The translations under genes and the position numbers were made by a program. 64,000 bases of DNA from Ceratodon purpureus (lineage: Eukaryota; Streptophyta; Bryopsida; Pseudoditrichales; Ditrichaceae). The DNA lies in the NCBI GenBank assembly GCA_014871385.1, contig CM026421.1:18208158-18272157 (forward strand), in the 5' to 3' direction. Positions 10,640-22,254 of this stretch are shown one piece after another; the first letter of the stretch is position 1, and each line of letters opens with the position of its first letter. The notes beneath the pieces were generated by a model. That model searched no databases and had not been told where the DNA came from. It was given only the letters and a program-made list of their open reading frames with translations.

Positions 10640-11461
10640 CGAAGCTCACCATTAAAATTAGGGTGATGTTCTTATCAGGAAGAACATAATTTGCCATCTT
10701 TTAGTCGCGTTTGCAAGAGCACATCCACGAAGTCTGCCACATAACCTTCATCACCTCTTCTCTCTTTCGCCATTTGTCTGTGCTTCTCAATTTCAAGCAT
10801 CCTGCCTGCGATGGCGAAGATGAAATCCCGGTGTTCCTCGAGCTTCTTCTGAAAACCTTGCAATTTGGTGACGAAGGCGAGGTACGGCTCAAAGTCACTG
10901 ATGGTGAAGCCACCAAGCAGGTCAGAGGTGCGAGCAAGCATGCGCTCAAAATCTTCTTTCTCTTTTTCTTGTCCTCGACCTTATCTCCAAAGTGCCTGCC
11001 CACATTCCATTGCATCTCTTTGCAATCACAGAGGAGAGAGTTGAGAAGCAGAAAATGATCAAATGAGGATGTTTCAGTTCACTCACCCAACTATAATTTT
11101 GTTCATCGATCAGTCTTGTAAATGCTACATAAGTTAGGACATTGAGATTACGATACAGTGGGGATTTGTACTGTACAGAGTGCGAGGGAGAAGTCCATTC
11201 GTAATACATACCTCTTGTTGAGGTGCATCCGGGTCATATTATCGGCCATCTTTTGAGGTTAATAGGTCTGCCCTGGTTACCGTCTTCAACAAGCACCTTC
11301 ATCATATTGTGAATCACTTCCGCTCTGGCTGCCTTGTAAGTTGCAAGACGCTTGGAAGCGAGAAGCTCAAAGGCGCATAATTCCTGCAGCTCTCGCCAGT
11401 AACGTCCCCTCGCCACAAGAATATTCTTGTAGTTGTCGGGGAGGATAGCAGACCCTTGGGC
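10640..11461 (-). pseudogene. Cytochrome P450 pseudogene, A-type-like, missing its heme-binding half
   Basis: Minus-strand fragments follow the order of a plant P450: a helix-C region RGRYWRELQELCAFELL (11380-11440), then DNMTRMHLNKRYV (about 11220), then GRHFGDKVED (about 10980), then LLGGFTISDFEPYL with a helix-rich run to FVDVLLQTRLKDGK (10690-10930), and LPDKNITLILM just before a GTGAGC donor at about 10640. In plant P450s the next part is the AGGTDT I-helix, the ExxR motif and the FxxGxRxC heme loop; none was found downstream. The pieces lie in different frames, with apparent shifts near 11240, 10970 and 10695. The N-terminal membrane anchor is also not seen; an acceptor-like CAG lies at 11462. 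The gene cannot make a working monooxygenase. Family assignment is firm; subfamily is not. Confidence 0.75.
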
Positions 11462-11796
11462 CTGTCCAAAAAAGTTGCATGGTGAGTTTGAATTCAAAGC
11501 TCTATGGATACCGCAACGGTGGAAACCACGATGGTTGGCACAGACCCTGCTCACGGACAAACATGTACACCTTCATTCGTTACCAAAAACATGAACAATT
11601 CACAGCCAAAATCAAGCGCATATTTCTCGATACCCCAAAAGTACTGAATCCAGACGCAAAATCAGATTAGGCAACTCGGAAGGCTTTTCACAACGCAGCG
11701 CATAGGAAAAACAAATGTGCTCTCGCAAAGGAATTCTAAGCTCGATCGGGGCTGTGGCACTAGTCTAATCAAACTCTCGGCTAACCGAAGGTACAT

Positions 11797-11880
11797 CAAT
11801 CCGCATATCAACCTTTCTACAACAGATTTGATATGCATTGTCTTTTCAAATCTGTTGTAGAAAGGTTGATATGCGGATTG
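11797..11880. repeat. Perfect 35-bp inverted repeat with 14-base loop
   Basis: Arms 11797-11831 and 11846-11880 are exact reverse complements; the loop is 11832-11845. The pairing stops abruptly at both outer ends. As RNA it would fold into a mismatch-free hairpin. It could be a tiny foldback transposon or a small-RNA precursor. No target-site duplication is obvious. Confidence 0.85.
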
Positions 11881-13648
11881 TAATGCAGTTCATCTTTTAG
11901 TGAGTGTACTACTTGTTAATGGGGAGTTGTATAGCAGATGGTAGAGAAGATCTTCAGGAGCCTCTACATCTTTGATAATTTCCCGATAGATATGTACAAA
12001 TTTCCAGCATTCGTCTGCGCAGTGAGTATTCTTAAGGCTCTTTTCTCGATTCGTTGATGTCCAATTGTGTGAGTGACGATCTAATTCCTGTTTAGGTGTT
12101 AGTGTACATTGATCATTTTCCTGTAAACAATGTGCAAATGGTAGCACGGTACCAGCCGAATCCATACCATTGCTTCCATGCTGTGTAAGTTGGGAACTCA
12201 ACCAAAACTGTTTGCTTAATTTTGCCGCCCGGGGATCTAGTAAATTCGGTGGTTAAAGAAGGGATCAAGCAATGAAGAAATGCCATCAGATGCGGCTATG
12301 TTATATTAACCCTGATGTTTTCTGTACACTGCCTCGTTTCGAGCAACATCCATGATTTAGCCAGCATTTTCCAACTTTGCTCATGGCGTGTGTAGATACT
12401 TGATGCTTGCTCTCGGGGACGGTGCTCTAAGGCTGAACTAGTTGGAAATATTCGCAGTGGCTCTAGCAGCAGTGTGCCATGACGTGATCACCTTGCGCTT
12501 ACGAATGCATTTCTGGTGGCTGCCAGTGATGATCCTATCGCTCTCGGATACAATGACAAGGCTGTTTTGGCAAGTCATCATGCTGCCACTGCGTCACTGA
12601 CAATGCGGGTACTCAACCCTAAGACTTGTTCTACTCAGCACCATCTGTTGCCTGCAATCACTCATTGGATTCATAGCCATTGTGATTTGAGGAATACTGC
12701 AGAGCATCTACGCTTGAATCTGAGTCATCGTGTGGGACTCCACTTGGAGGCTGGGAGCATTATTTTATTTCGTTTCTGAAAAAGCAATGAGCTGCTGGAG
12801 AGCCTTTCTACGACTAAGCCAGGTATGCTAAAAGCACAATAATTCATCACCTGGCGGTATGGTACGTGCTTCAAGAGTTAAATTGCAAGAATGCGAAACT
12901 CCAGTCACGAGAAACCGTTCTACATGAACCAGGAACGTTAGCTGGGCTAACATCTTCCCAATTTGAAACACCAACTCACAACTAATTGCAAGGCCACTTG
13001 GGTCACCAATGCAATGTCGGGGAATTAAAGGACTAACGGTCCTCACAGACAGATCTTATATAAGAGACCATTGTTTAGATAATGCTGTTTTTGAATGTGA
13101 ATTACTACCTGCAATATTCAACTGCTTAATTTGATGTTATTGTGATAACTTGGGGCCCTGCTCTTACAAAACACCATTAGTTGTGATGGCTTGTTGCATG
13201 CTCACATTCACGCCACAGATTGCAATACTCCACACGACAAAGTCCTCATCAAAAGAGCATAGACAGAGCATAGGCAGAGCATAGCATCCCCAGGCAGAGA
13301 AAATATTAAACATCAAAGTACATAAAACCGGTATATATATACAGAGTGTGTAGTTTAGCTTCGGCTGAAGCTTACTACGATGATGGGAGACATACAGAAG
13401 GGGCTTCACTCTTTACAAACTGCACAATCTAGAATAATAGCAGAGAAGCCCTCTCAAAGTAATTCCGACAACGATGCTGCAAACTCGTGAGGTGCAACGG
13501 CGTCACACATAATATTCTATAGACAAACTATAAACACTTCTCATCAGAAATGAGAATCACCCTGTAACATAGAGAGATCTGTGTCTCTGTATTCTATAGA
13601 CACTTCTCAGAAACGGAAATCACCTTGTCATCATCAACATCAGACTGA
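11881..13648. other. Intergenic stretch, no gene recognised
   Basis: Short frames such as 12516-12779 (plus) show no recognisable motif. A TATATAAG sequence at about 13055 on the plus strand could be a TATA box, but no convincing coding sequence follows. Confidence 0.45.
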
Positions 13649-14100
13649 TCACTCCTTGGGCGGTGCGATGTGAGCAGCTTTCACCATTTTAATGATCTCA
13701 GGGTCGATTCCGCGGAAGAAATGGTCGTATGTCATGAACACGTTCATCGGCTCTCCGTGTTTGATGACGTACTGATCTTTGAAGTTAGCACTCAGGATGA
13801 GCGTCTCAATTCCTTTGCAAACAGTTCGCCATCTGATCAGATCCGGAATCTCTCCACATAAGAGCACTTGCTCTTGAAGCTCGACCGGAAGCCTCGTCCA
13901 ATACTCCCGGCGCGCCATGGTGTCCCTGTTCATGTGAAAAAACAATCAAAGACAAGTTGTTTTTTGGGACACACAATTTGTGTGTTGTGTGTATCCTACA
14001 ACTTGGGAAATGATTTTACAGATGATTTGAGAGCTTTGCTTACCTGAAGGGAGCAGGAGGGGCAGGTGTGGGAACTGATGAATAGAATGCAGAAGTGGAT
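13649..14100 (-). CDS. F-box protein, 3' exons
   Basis: Last exon 13925-13649 and the exon before it 14100-14044, joined across a GTAAGC...ACAG intron in a consistent phase (a split Arg codon). The joined product contains a Pro-rich stretch (PTPAPPAPF) and then an F-box: YWTRLPVELQEQVLL, then DLIRWRTVCKGIETLI. F-box proteins bind Skp1 and bring substrates to SCF ubiquitin ligases. After the F-box only about 50 residues remain, ending IAPPKE, with no Kelch, LRR or FBA repeat. It is therefore either a short F-box protein or a fragment. Another acceptor (TTTCGACAG) sits before the 14100 exon, and a donor (AAG then GTATGT) ends a possible upstream exon at 14812. The true start was not resolved; if the gene begins in the last exon, the Met at 13918 (MARREYW) is a candidate. 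Confidence 0.6.
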
Positions 14101-14617
14101 CTGTCGAAACAAACTTGTTTGATTAGAAAACATTGGGCAAGCATGCATGTTAGGGAGCTTGGTGTTTTCTGTCAATGATTTTAATTGTGGTTTGGCACTT
14201 CTGTGTAGAGTTGAGGATACAGAAATGAATATGAACTACAAACAGACAAAGGCTTTTTCATCAAGGTTCAAAATCAGTTAGAAGACTCATAACTAAGTTA
14301 CAGCATGAATTCTCTAGTGATAGATTGGTGATTTGTTCTGTTTATAAAGCAAGTTTGGAGTGGGGATGAGGACTCATAAATTGCTTAAAGGTACAATTAG
14401 TGATATGATAAAGGTTTGCAGAGGTCTGCTTTTAGATTTTAGAAAGAAAGTGGAAAGAGATGTAGTAATTTAACAAAAAATATAGAATAACAAGGGAAAA
14501 ATGCCCATAGGAAAACAAATTATGGAACTATAAGGGGAGGATAGCATAAGAGAGGAGGGTAGAAGACAAAAGAGAGAGATTTTTGTTTTTATTTAAACTT
14601 AATATATTAACATGGTA

Positions 14618-14737
14618 CTCCCTTACTCCCATGTCAACCTTTGTTACTTCCATCTCAACCTTTGATGATCTCTTTAGTTTATCTCTGGTTTTAGATAAAC
14701 CAAGAAATCAACAAAGGTTGAGATGGGAGTAAGGAAG
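14618..14737. mobile_element. Stowaway-like MITE (Tc1/mariner type), 120 bp
   Basis: The 28-bp terminal inverted repeats begin CTCCCTTACTCCCAT and CTTCCTTACTCCCAT and differ at two positions. The element is flanked by TA on both sides (14616-14617 and 14738-14739). TA target sites with CTCCCT ends are the hallmark of Stowaway MITEs. It lies in the likely intron between the F-box exons and the upstream exon ending at 14812. It is non-coding. Confidence 0.85.
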
Positions 14738-14839
14738 TAAACTAGGGAAAAAAACAACAAAAGATATACACAATATAATGAAAGAGTGGTACAAAAAACA
14801 AGGAAACATACCTTCTCTCACAGGAGGGCAATATGAGCA

Positions 14840-15330
14840 GATAGAGACTTCAAGGTGATAAGAAAATAAAGGAAAGAGGATGGAGAAGAGAAGGTTGGAA
14901 GAAGGAGAAAAGAAAGCTAAAGGGGAAGATGAGAAGCTGTAGGGAGGAGAAGTGAAGGCTTGAAGGAAGAGAAGAGAAGGCTAGACAGAGGAGAAGAGAA
15001 GGTTGGAGGGAGGTGAAGAGAAGGATGGAAAATGGAGAAGGGAAAGCTAGAGGGACAAGAAGAAAATACTAGAGGGAAGAGAAGAGAAGGCTGAGAGAAG
15101 AGAAGAGTGGAAGACGGAGAAGAGAGGTCTCCTGGAAAGAGAAGAGAAGGTTGTGCAACACTATAATTGCACGGAGAAGAGAGGTCTGCTGGGAGGAGAA
15201 GAGAAGGTTGTGCAATACTATAATTGATACAAAGGATGTGTAGTATTATAATTGATATAAAGGCTGGAGGAGGGAGAAGGAGTAAAGAAGAAGTAAACAG
15301 AGGAGGGAGAAGAAGTGAAGAAGAAGTAAA
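14840..15330. repeat. Purine-rich (GGA/GAA) tract with degenerate short repeats
   Basis: The plus strand is largely A and G, built of variants of GGAGAAGAGAAGGTTG. The minus strand is a long polypyrimidine tract. A minus-strand frame of 149 codons (15366-14917) is open here only because the CT-rich repeat encodes Ser, Leu, Pro and Phe; I do not regard it as a gene. It could be a pyrimidine-rich leader of the F-box transcription unit. Confidence 0.7.
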
Positions 15331-15538
15331 CCTCGTCAGCACTGCAAAGTCTTCAAGTTGATGCAATGTTTAACTAACTATTCCTCGTCAGCACTACAAA
15401 GTCTTCAAGTTGATGCAATGTTTAACTAACTATTCCTCGTCAACACTGCAAAGTCTTCAAGTTGATGCAATGTTTAACTAACTATTCCTCGTCAGCACTG
15501 CAAAGTCTTCAAATTGATGCAATGTTCAACTAACTATT
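15331..15538. repeat. 52-bp tandem repeat, four copies
   Basis: Units start at 15331, 15383, 15435 and 15487 and begin CCTCGTCAGCACTGCAAAG. They differ from each other at only a few bases, so the array expanded recently. Confidence 0.9.
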
Positions 15539-15990
15539 CTAGCTATACAGTACTATAGTTGATACAAAGGTTGGAAGGGGGAGGATTTGGAAGAAGAAGT
15601 AAAGAAGGATTTACCTCATTAGTACTACAAAGTATTAAAGTTGATGCGATGTCTCACCAACTCTACTAGCTGTGCAGTACTATAATTAATGCAAAGGCTA
15701 GATGAGTCAAAAAAAAAAAGGTTGTACAGTACTACAATCAATATAGAGGCTGGAAGAGGAAGAAAAAATAAACCTCATTACTACTATATAGTATTGGAGT
15801 TGATACAATGTCTCATCAATCATTTGAATTTTATAGTATTATGTTTGACATAGAGCTTGAAGGGGCTAGTAGAAGTAAAGATGGAAACCTCATGAGTACA
15901 GTGTAGTATTAAAGTTGATTTAATGTCTCACCAACTATTCCAAGTTGTATTGTACTATAATTAATACAATGTATGATCAATTATTAAAGT
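15539..15990. repeat. Diverged copies of the same minisatellite theme
   Basis: Blocks beginning CCTCATTAGTACTACAAAG (about 15614), CCTCATTACTACTA (about 15773) and CCTCATGAGTACA (about 15888) each continue with a form of AAAGTTGATGCAATGTCTCACCAACT. They are older relatives of the 52-bp unit, spaced about 115-160 bp apart with GGAAGAAGTAAA-type spacers. Confidence 0.6.
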
Positions 15991-18180
15991 TGATGGAATG
16001 TCCACTAGGAGAAGTCACTTAGTAAAAGCTGTAGAAACTAAGAGAGAACAAAAGTAGAGTATGTTTTATTCCATCGGCCTAAAAATTATAAAAATGTTAG
16101 TTTCATTATAGGGCTTAGAGAAATAGTGCAAATTAATTGTAAGTAATATAGGGTGCATTTATATGTTTTGTATTAGAGTATTTTTTATACTAATGTAGTA
16201 TGCTCTTTATTAATTTATGTGAACTAACATAATAATTAAGGTCTAGGGTTTAGGAAATCAGGGTCTAGGGTATGGGGATAAGATTCTGCGTTTTCCTCGG
16301 ATTTGTTTATTACAAACACTAATTTAGTTGGTTTTGAATGTAGCTAATGCTTGTATGTGCATATACTTCTATTAAACAACCTTCTTGTAATGTTTTCTTT
16401 TTAAATTCAAGTCGAACCAAAGTCATATTTTAAAGAATATTTAACTTATGTTTTGACAAATACAATGTATTTACACCTGGTGTTGGCATCTTATTGACAT
16501 TTAACGGAAGTAGAAGTTCAAGGTTTCTTCAAAATTATTGTGAGCTACTACATGATATAATCATTATAACATTCAAAAGCATGATACCTTCATATAAAAA
16601 GGCTGAGTCTCTCTTGTTTTTTGTTCTATCCAGTATAAGTGCCTTCGATTCAAGTGCAAGTGGAAGCTAGTGCATATTTCATTAAAGAAAAAACCATGTA
16701 AATCATGTCATAAGCTTGTGACATTTATTGGGTTTCATATCAGTTAAAATAACTTGATTTCAATATTTAATCAAGGAATGCAAGCTTCACTATTCAATCA
16801 AGTTCATTGAAAGAATTATTTTAACTTGTTGCCATATATTACAAGAATTATTACGATTTCTCTTATTTTTTTAAAATTGAGTCAATCATGATGAAGAGAG
16901 AAGAGTGACCACCACAAACTACTAATGGATGTGAAGCTAAAAAATAAAAAACCAATAAAAAACCATTAACTACAAATTTTACGTTGGGATTATATTCCAT
17001 ATGTGTAACAGACAATTGTAGTAGATTCCTTAAATTTTGGTCACTTAAATTGTAGTAGATTCCTTAATTTTTGGTCACTTATTGGTTACAAATACTAGTT
17101 GCAGGGACGTCCTCCATGACGAGCCAGAGTTGACCACATTGAATCCTAGTCATTTTATCTTGGGTTCAAAAAATCAATTTTAACTATTCCTTAGATGCGG
17201 TCTTATCCATAGATGGCCTTTTTGATTTTGCCCTTGACTTATTTACCAGTGCCTTAGCTAAATTATAATAAATTGACAAATGTAATTTTCATTCCAAGTT
17301 TAAAACCATTAGGGATCAGTTATCTCTGAATCACATTGTTTGATTTAAAAGTAGATGTCCGCAGATTTTGACATACTAAATAATTCAAGGATGAATGTTG
17401 TTTGATGAGCTATTAGCATGTAAGAATTTTATTGTTGTTTCAACAACGCTTAGTTTCTTGTATTGTCTGTGACTATGCCTTTAGCACTCCCACAATTAAT
17501 TGTAAGTGACATGAAATGCAGCTGCTAAATTTCTAATAGCAAATGAGACGTAGCTCCCATAAGCAAATGAATTAGAGTTGTTGAACTTGAATTAGCGGCA
17601 AAAAATAATAATAGCCATGCGCTTGAAAGCTGAATTTAAAATGCTGGATCGGACAAAATTAAAAACTCAAATGATCAGAAACTCATGTTTGTTCATAAAA
17701 TGTAATTTTGGTCATGAGAGTGGTTACAATGCTAGTGAAATTAACTACTCCTTGCTATAATTAGTCCCTTCACCTCTAAAAAAATAAGATTAATTAAGAC
17801 ACTCTTTCAAGTAAAACCAGTGTCATAAAAAATATCTTAATCGTATTCAAAACACTTTAACATCTTAAAAACATCATTACAAAAACGTCTCAATTAACCC
17901 CATTTTTTTAGCACTACGACTCACTCACGGCTCATTTGTTTCATCGGCCATCTTATCTCAAAAAGACAGTCCAATCTTCAATAAACCACCCCCCCCCCCC
18001 CCCAACACAACACGTGGCAAGAGCTGACGTGTTCATCGTCTTGTGCCACGAAGACACACCCGAAAACCCCATTATCTACCAAATCTCCATACTCAATCCC
18101 CCAACATCTACAAGAATCATAGGTACTCTACCTCCTGAAATCCTCATTATCAACCAAATTCTCCGATATCTAAGAATTCG
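15991..18180. other. AT-rich intergenic stretch with a poly-C run
   Basis: No coding sequence recognised. A run of 15 C lies at 17989-18003. A segment CCCCCAACATCTACAA...TACTCTACCTCC occurs twice, at about 18098-18137 and 18190-18229, a local duplication just upstream of the small-gene candidate. Confidence 0.5.
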
Positions 18181-18968
18181 CAACATTTGAACCCCCAACA
18201 TCTACAAAAATATAGATACTCTACCTCCCGACGAGAGTGCTGGGCTCGCAGTGAATGCTCTCCTCACTCCCTCCGAAGACCACACCAGATTGTTGTGCAC
18301 CGAATCGACCCCCATCGCAAGATTGCATACGAATCCATCTCTCGGCTATCGCACTAAATCGACCCCTCAAGGCTCAGATCGTCTCCAACATCAGGTAAGA
18401 CAGTCACTAGCTCTTGTTGCTGTCTAAATTCACTTTTGTGTGGAATTGATGTCGGTGGGGTAGATTTTCTGCTAGTTTCAAGCACTTTGAATTCTCGTCT
18501 TTCAGGGACGGTGGGGTTTTCTTCACCTTCTCTTTGTATTAGCCTTGTACTGTTCGATCTTGTATCAAAGTAGTACCGTAGTAGCTCATAAACGTCTTGT
18601 TCTCTTTCTGGTCGGTGACCTAATTAACTCCCACTTGGGTTTCCTGAAAGTACCTCATTTCTTAAAACTTTGCAGGTCGTTAGGAGAAGATTAAGTTACG
18701 GGGTGAAATGGGTGTGAATTTCAGTTGGGGTTTTTGATGTTGCCATTTTATGTTACTTTTTTGAAATTTATGTTTTGGTTTTTGATTTTTAAGGGTACAA
18801 TTGATATTTGGGAATTTGTTTGTGTCTTTGCATGTGTGTTGGTATAACGTAGTATGGTTTGTTATGTGATTGATGGAAGGTTTTTGGGTAGGGTATGAGC
18901 TGTTGATTTAATTTTTTTGTTGATTTGGATTCTAAGGTGTTGGATCATGAGCAGGTGAAGCAGGAAAC

Positions 18969-19115
18969 ATGTGTCTGCCATGGTTGTTCGGTGGTGGCGA
19001 CTCAGGTCCCGAGCATAGGGCTCCTTCTGGGCCATCGAGCCAGGGACCGGCAAATGCTGCCCCACATGGGCATCCAGCGGCACCTCCGTCCAGGCCTCAT
19101 CATTCACATAATTAA
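18969..19115 (+). CDS. Candidate small protein (48 aa), behind a 5'UTR intron
   Basis: I do not recognise this family. The layout is that of a real transcription unit: a GC-richer leader (about 18230-18394) ends CATCAG followed by GTAAGA, a T-rich intron runs to 18954 (ending GAGCAG), and 14 bases later comes ATG in the context GAAACATGTG. The product starts MCLPWLFGGGDSGPEHR and is then rich in Pro, Ala, Ser, Gly and His (ending SRPHHSHN). A donor-like GTATGC at 19136 follows the stop, so a 3'UTR intron is possible. No signal peptide or transmembrane segment is evident. Alternatives are a spliced non-coding RNA or a longer protein read in another frame: from 18925 a frame of 66 codons also crosses this exon. 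Confidence 0.35.
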   Translation: MCLPWLFGGGDSGPEHRAPSGPSSQGPANAAPHGHPAAPPSRPHHSHN

Positions 19116-19135
19116 GTTGTGGTAGGCGATGTGAG

Positions 19136-20345
19136 GTATGCTTTCGCATGTATCTCATTTGTGCCTGGTTGTGTTTGTCTTCTTGATGTAGGATGTGTGT
19201 TTCACTTGTTCGTAATGGGTTACATGCACTGCACATCCACCTTCTTTAGCGAGGATGTTTGGCTTCAGGAGTGTATTGTAAGATCTTCTAGAATTTAGTA
19301 TTTGTGTGTATTGTCTTTAATGATGTGCACAGGAGACCTTTCTCGGGTTTATCAACCCAGTTATGCTGGTTATTATCTTCCGGGTGATGTATGGCTCCTT
19401 TTGAACAGGAGGTTGTTAGGCTGAATGGCTCTATTTCAGTTACAGGTGCTTAATGAGTTTTTTTGTCGTGCTCCAGGAATGCCTCAGGAGAGTTGAAGGT
19501 TCAAGTTAATACTTGGTTCGGAAGGAACTCTTATTTATGAGCTTGAGAGTGGAGAAGATAGTCCAACTTCAGCTGTAGGCATTGTTGACTTGACTTCTTG
19601 TAAAGGAGCAACACTTGTCATCATATGTGTATATGTGTTAATAACAATCATACATCTCAAATTTGTGCAATTCAGAGATGTGTTGAAATGTTTTTTTAGC
19701 GTCTGATGAGTTTTGTAATTGAGAGTTACGTTTCTTTTCGTTTCGCTGAATGTTTCCATGATAGATCCAGTGTGTTTAAGAAGAGTGATGATATAATTAT
19801 AAATTTACACAACTAAAATCATACCACAAAGGTTTGGATAAACATGCTCGAAATGTAGAAAATGCTACAAAAATTAGATTCATAACTCAAAATTGCCAAA
19901 AGGAAGCATAATCCTTTGGCCTCGTAATGGACACCAAGTGACTGAAATTATAAAATCCTCTGGAGTATTTAATAACAAGAATTACAGTATCCTAAACCTT
20001 TAACCTTAATTCTACACCTCTAATCAGTGACCCTGTTTTCAAGAATCAATGTATCGACTCCATTCGAATCAAATATATCATATATGTACAGTAATGTTGT
20101 ACAGTAAATAAAGTTCGCTGCTCTGTAATACTCCTACGAGATAGCCTTGTAGCAATATGCTGTTGCAATTTCGTTTTCAGTCGTTGCGGACTCATTAATC
20201 TCGAGAATGACAATCATTCCATGTCCAGATTTGGAGAATTCTTGACAGCTGGTTCAAGTTTCGACATCGCAATTTATGGCCCACTTCGAAATCCCATCCT
20301 CAGAGAGAATAATTGATCATGTCTCTGTTCAATATTCCAAGATCA
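19136..20345. other. Downstream region of the small-gene candidate and 3' flank of the annexin gene
   Basis: No protein family seen. About 20090-20345 is probably annexin 3'UTR on the minus strand, judged only by proximity. Confidence 0.4.
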
Positions 20346-22254
20346 TTAAGCTCCTCCCACGAGGGTAAGAAGAAAATGTCTGTAATCTCCAGACGTGTCG
20401 CTTGAAATCGCTTGCTCGAGAGTTTTCCTATACATAGCCAGAAACTCCTGTTTGATGTAGTACATATCAATCTCGGCACGCGTTGTAATCACTCGTATCA
20501 AATCCTGATCATTTGTACCCAAACCCCTCATTGATGCATTAAGTTCCTGCAAAGAAATTGGCAAAAGCTCAGTAAATATATGTCGTGTTCTTCGAAAGAT
20601 TTGACGGAAAATCCAAACACTAAACTTGTACTTGAAACTACTTCAACCGCAAGTATCATCCATCCCAATGATCCATTTGTATGTGATAATCCGATCCTGA
20701 AAAAAATGGGAAAAGCAGAATTGTACCTGGGCAAAGAATCTGGCAGGATAACAAGTGCATTGAACAACAGCCAGAAGAGCATCTTCAAAACGTCCAGACG
20801 TCTCCCTCTTAATAGCCTGCACCAGAATATGAAATTGTTACATAGTGTCCATAGTTTCTACATTCACTTCTCTTATTAGCCACATCTGACATTCTTAAAC
20901 CAAGTCCAATCAACTATGGTCACACATTCCTTTGTAATAGATACAAAATTAGCAAAGAGAAACTAGATCCATGAATGGCTAATGACACGGTTTTGAACGC
21001 CACAGTCAATTACCTTCTCAAAATCATGGCCATAAGTTTGTCGATAATATTGCAATGTTAGGTTCAACTGAGCAGGACTACGTGTTGTTAGAATATGTAT
21101 GAAAGTGTCTTCATCTGTACCCAGTCGGGCTACGCCAGCTCGGTACAAGGCATGTGCATCTGAGAGTGCATAGTTTGGGTCCACAGCAAAAGTCTCCGAG
21201 CGATTTCCTCTCACCAGCGCCAGCAAAAGCTGTAGAACAGAGTTCGTATTAGGAATAGCCATTTTTCTTGATGATCGTACGAAGTATTCCAGAAAAGGAA
21301 AACAATTTTCATGCCATTGCCTATGCACCTTTAAAGAATCTATGCTTATACTGACTCCTTCCACTCACCTTTCTGTAATCTCCCGAAGTATCTGCTTCAA
21401 TTTGGCGCTCCAACGTTTGATGATACATCGCATGAAATGCTTGTTTGATTTCGTGTATCTGTGATGGTGTGCGAGCGCAGACAATGCCGATCAACGCTAC
21501 ATCTCTAGTGCCCAGTCCCTTCGTTGAATCATATACCAAACTTGCATCTCGTTGTGCTGGGGTCATCATCCATAACAGCATAGCTTTCTGCAAATGAAGC
21601 AAGTTTTAGAGACATGCCGAGTATTTTCTTAGGTGATCCCTATTCTCGATGAGTGGCTAAGTGGATCCCAAATATTCCCACTAGACTAAACAAGGTCCAG
21701 GACAAGGTTACTGCAAAGACACATTTTAAATAACATGCTTAATAACCACCTCAATGTGAAACCCTATACAAATTGAACTGTCTAAAGACGCTCTATACCC
21801 ATGACACTCATGGTCATTGATGTAAGTACCTCAAGTTTGCCGTGAAGTTCGGATTTCAAACGTTTGAAAATGCTCTCTCCATATTGACGTTGATATGCAT
21901 CGGCTATGGCCGTTCGCTGTGGTTGAGTTCTATGACCAAGAATTTGTATAACCCTCTTCTCATCGCATCCGAAACCTGTCAAAATGCCAAGCCCATGACT
22001 CTTGAGTAATGTGAATGAAAAGGATACAAACTCTCTTCAATTAGCCTCTACGGACAAAATTATTATATTAAAAGTGCTGTCCAATTCCTGACTTGTTGTT
22101 GAATAATCTTTTATTACTGTACATAGGAGGCTGATCAGGTCATGACACGTTTCAGCAGCTGGGAAGTGGAAGAGTGCATACCTCTAAATGCTCGATGAAG
22201 ACCGTGAACGTCCTCAGACATATTTAGATACGGCGGCACTGTAATTGTTGACAT
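20346..22254 (-). CDS. Annexin (314 aa, six coding exons, complete)
   Basis: Annexins bind acidic membranes in a calcium-dependent way. Exons on the minus strand: 22254-22182, 21975-21830, 21587-21369, 21229-21014, 20816-20727 and 20546-20346; all junctions are GT-AG and in phase. The product starts MSTITVPPYL and ends LVGGA, the usual length for plant annexins. Four annexin repeats are visible. The type II calcium motif G-x-G-T, then 38 residues, then D/E is intact in repeat 2 (GLGT at 97-100, Asp139) and repeat 4 (GLGT at 256-259, Asp298). Repeat 1 has GFGC (25-28) with Glu67, and repeat 3 has RLGT (181-184) with Glu223, so both are altered at the first element. A noncoding leader exon (22309-22255) is separated by an 801-bp intron from a first exon ending at 23111. 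Family assignment is firm. Confidence 0.95.

Noticed and set aside
14917-15366. 149-codon minus-strand frame, Ser/Leu/Pro/Phe-rich
   Set aside because: Low-complexity translation of a CT-rich repeat; it begins inside the 52-bp minisatellite and has no splice connection in a clear phase to the F-box exons.
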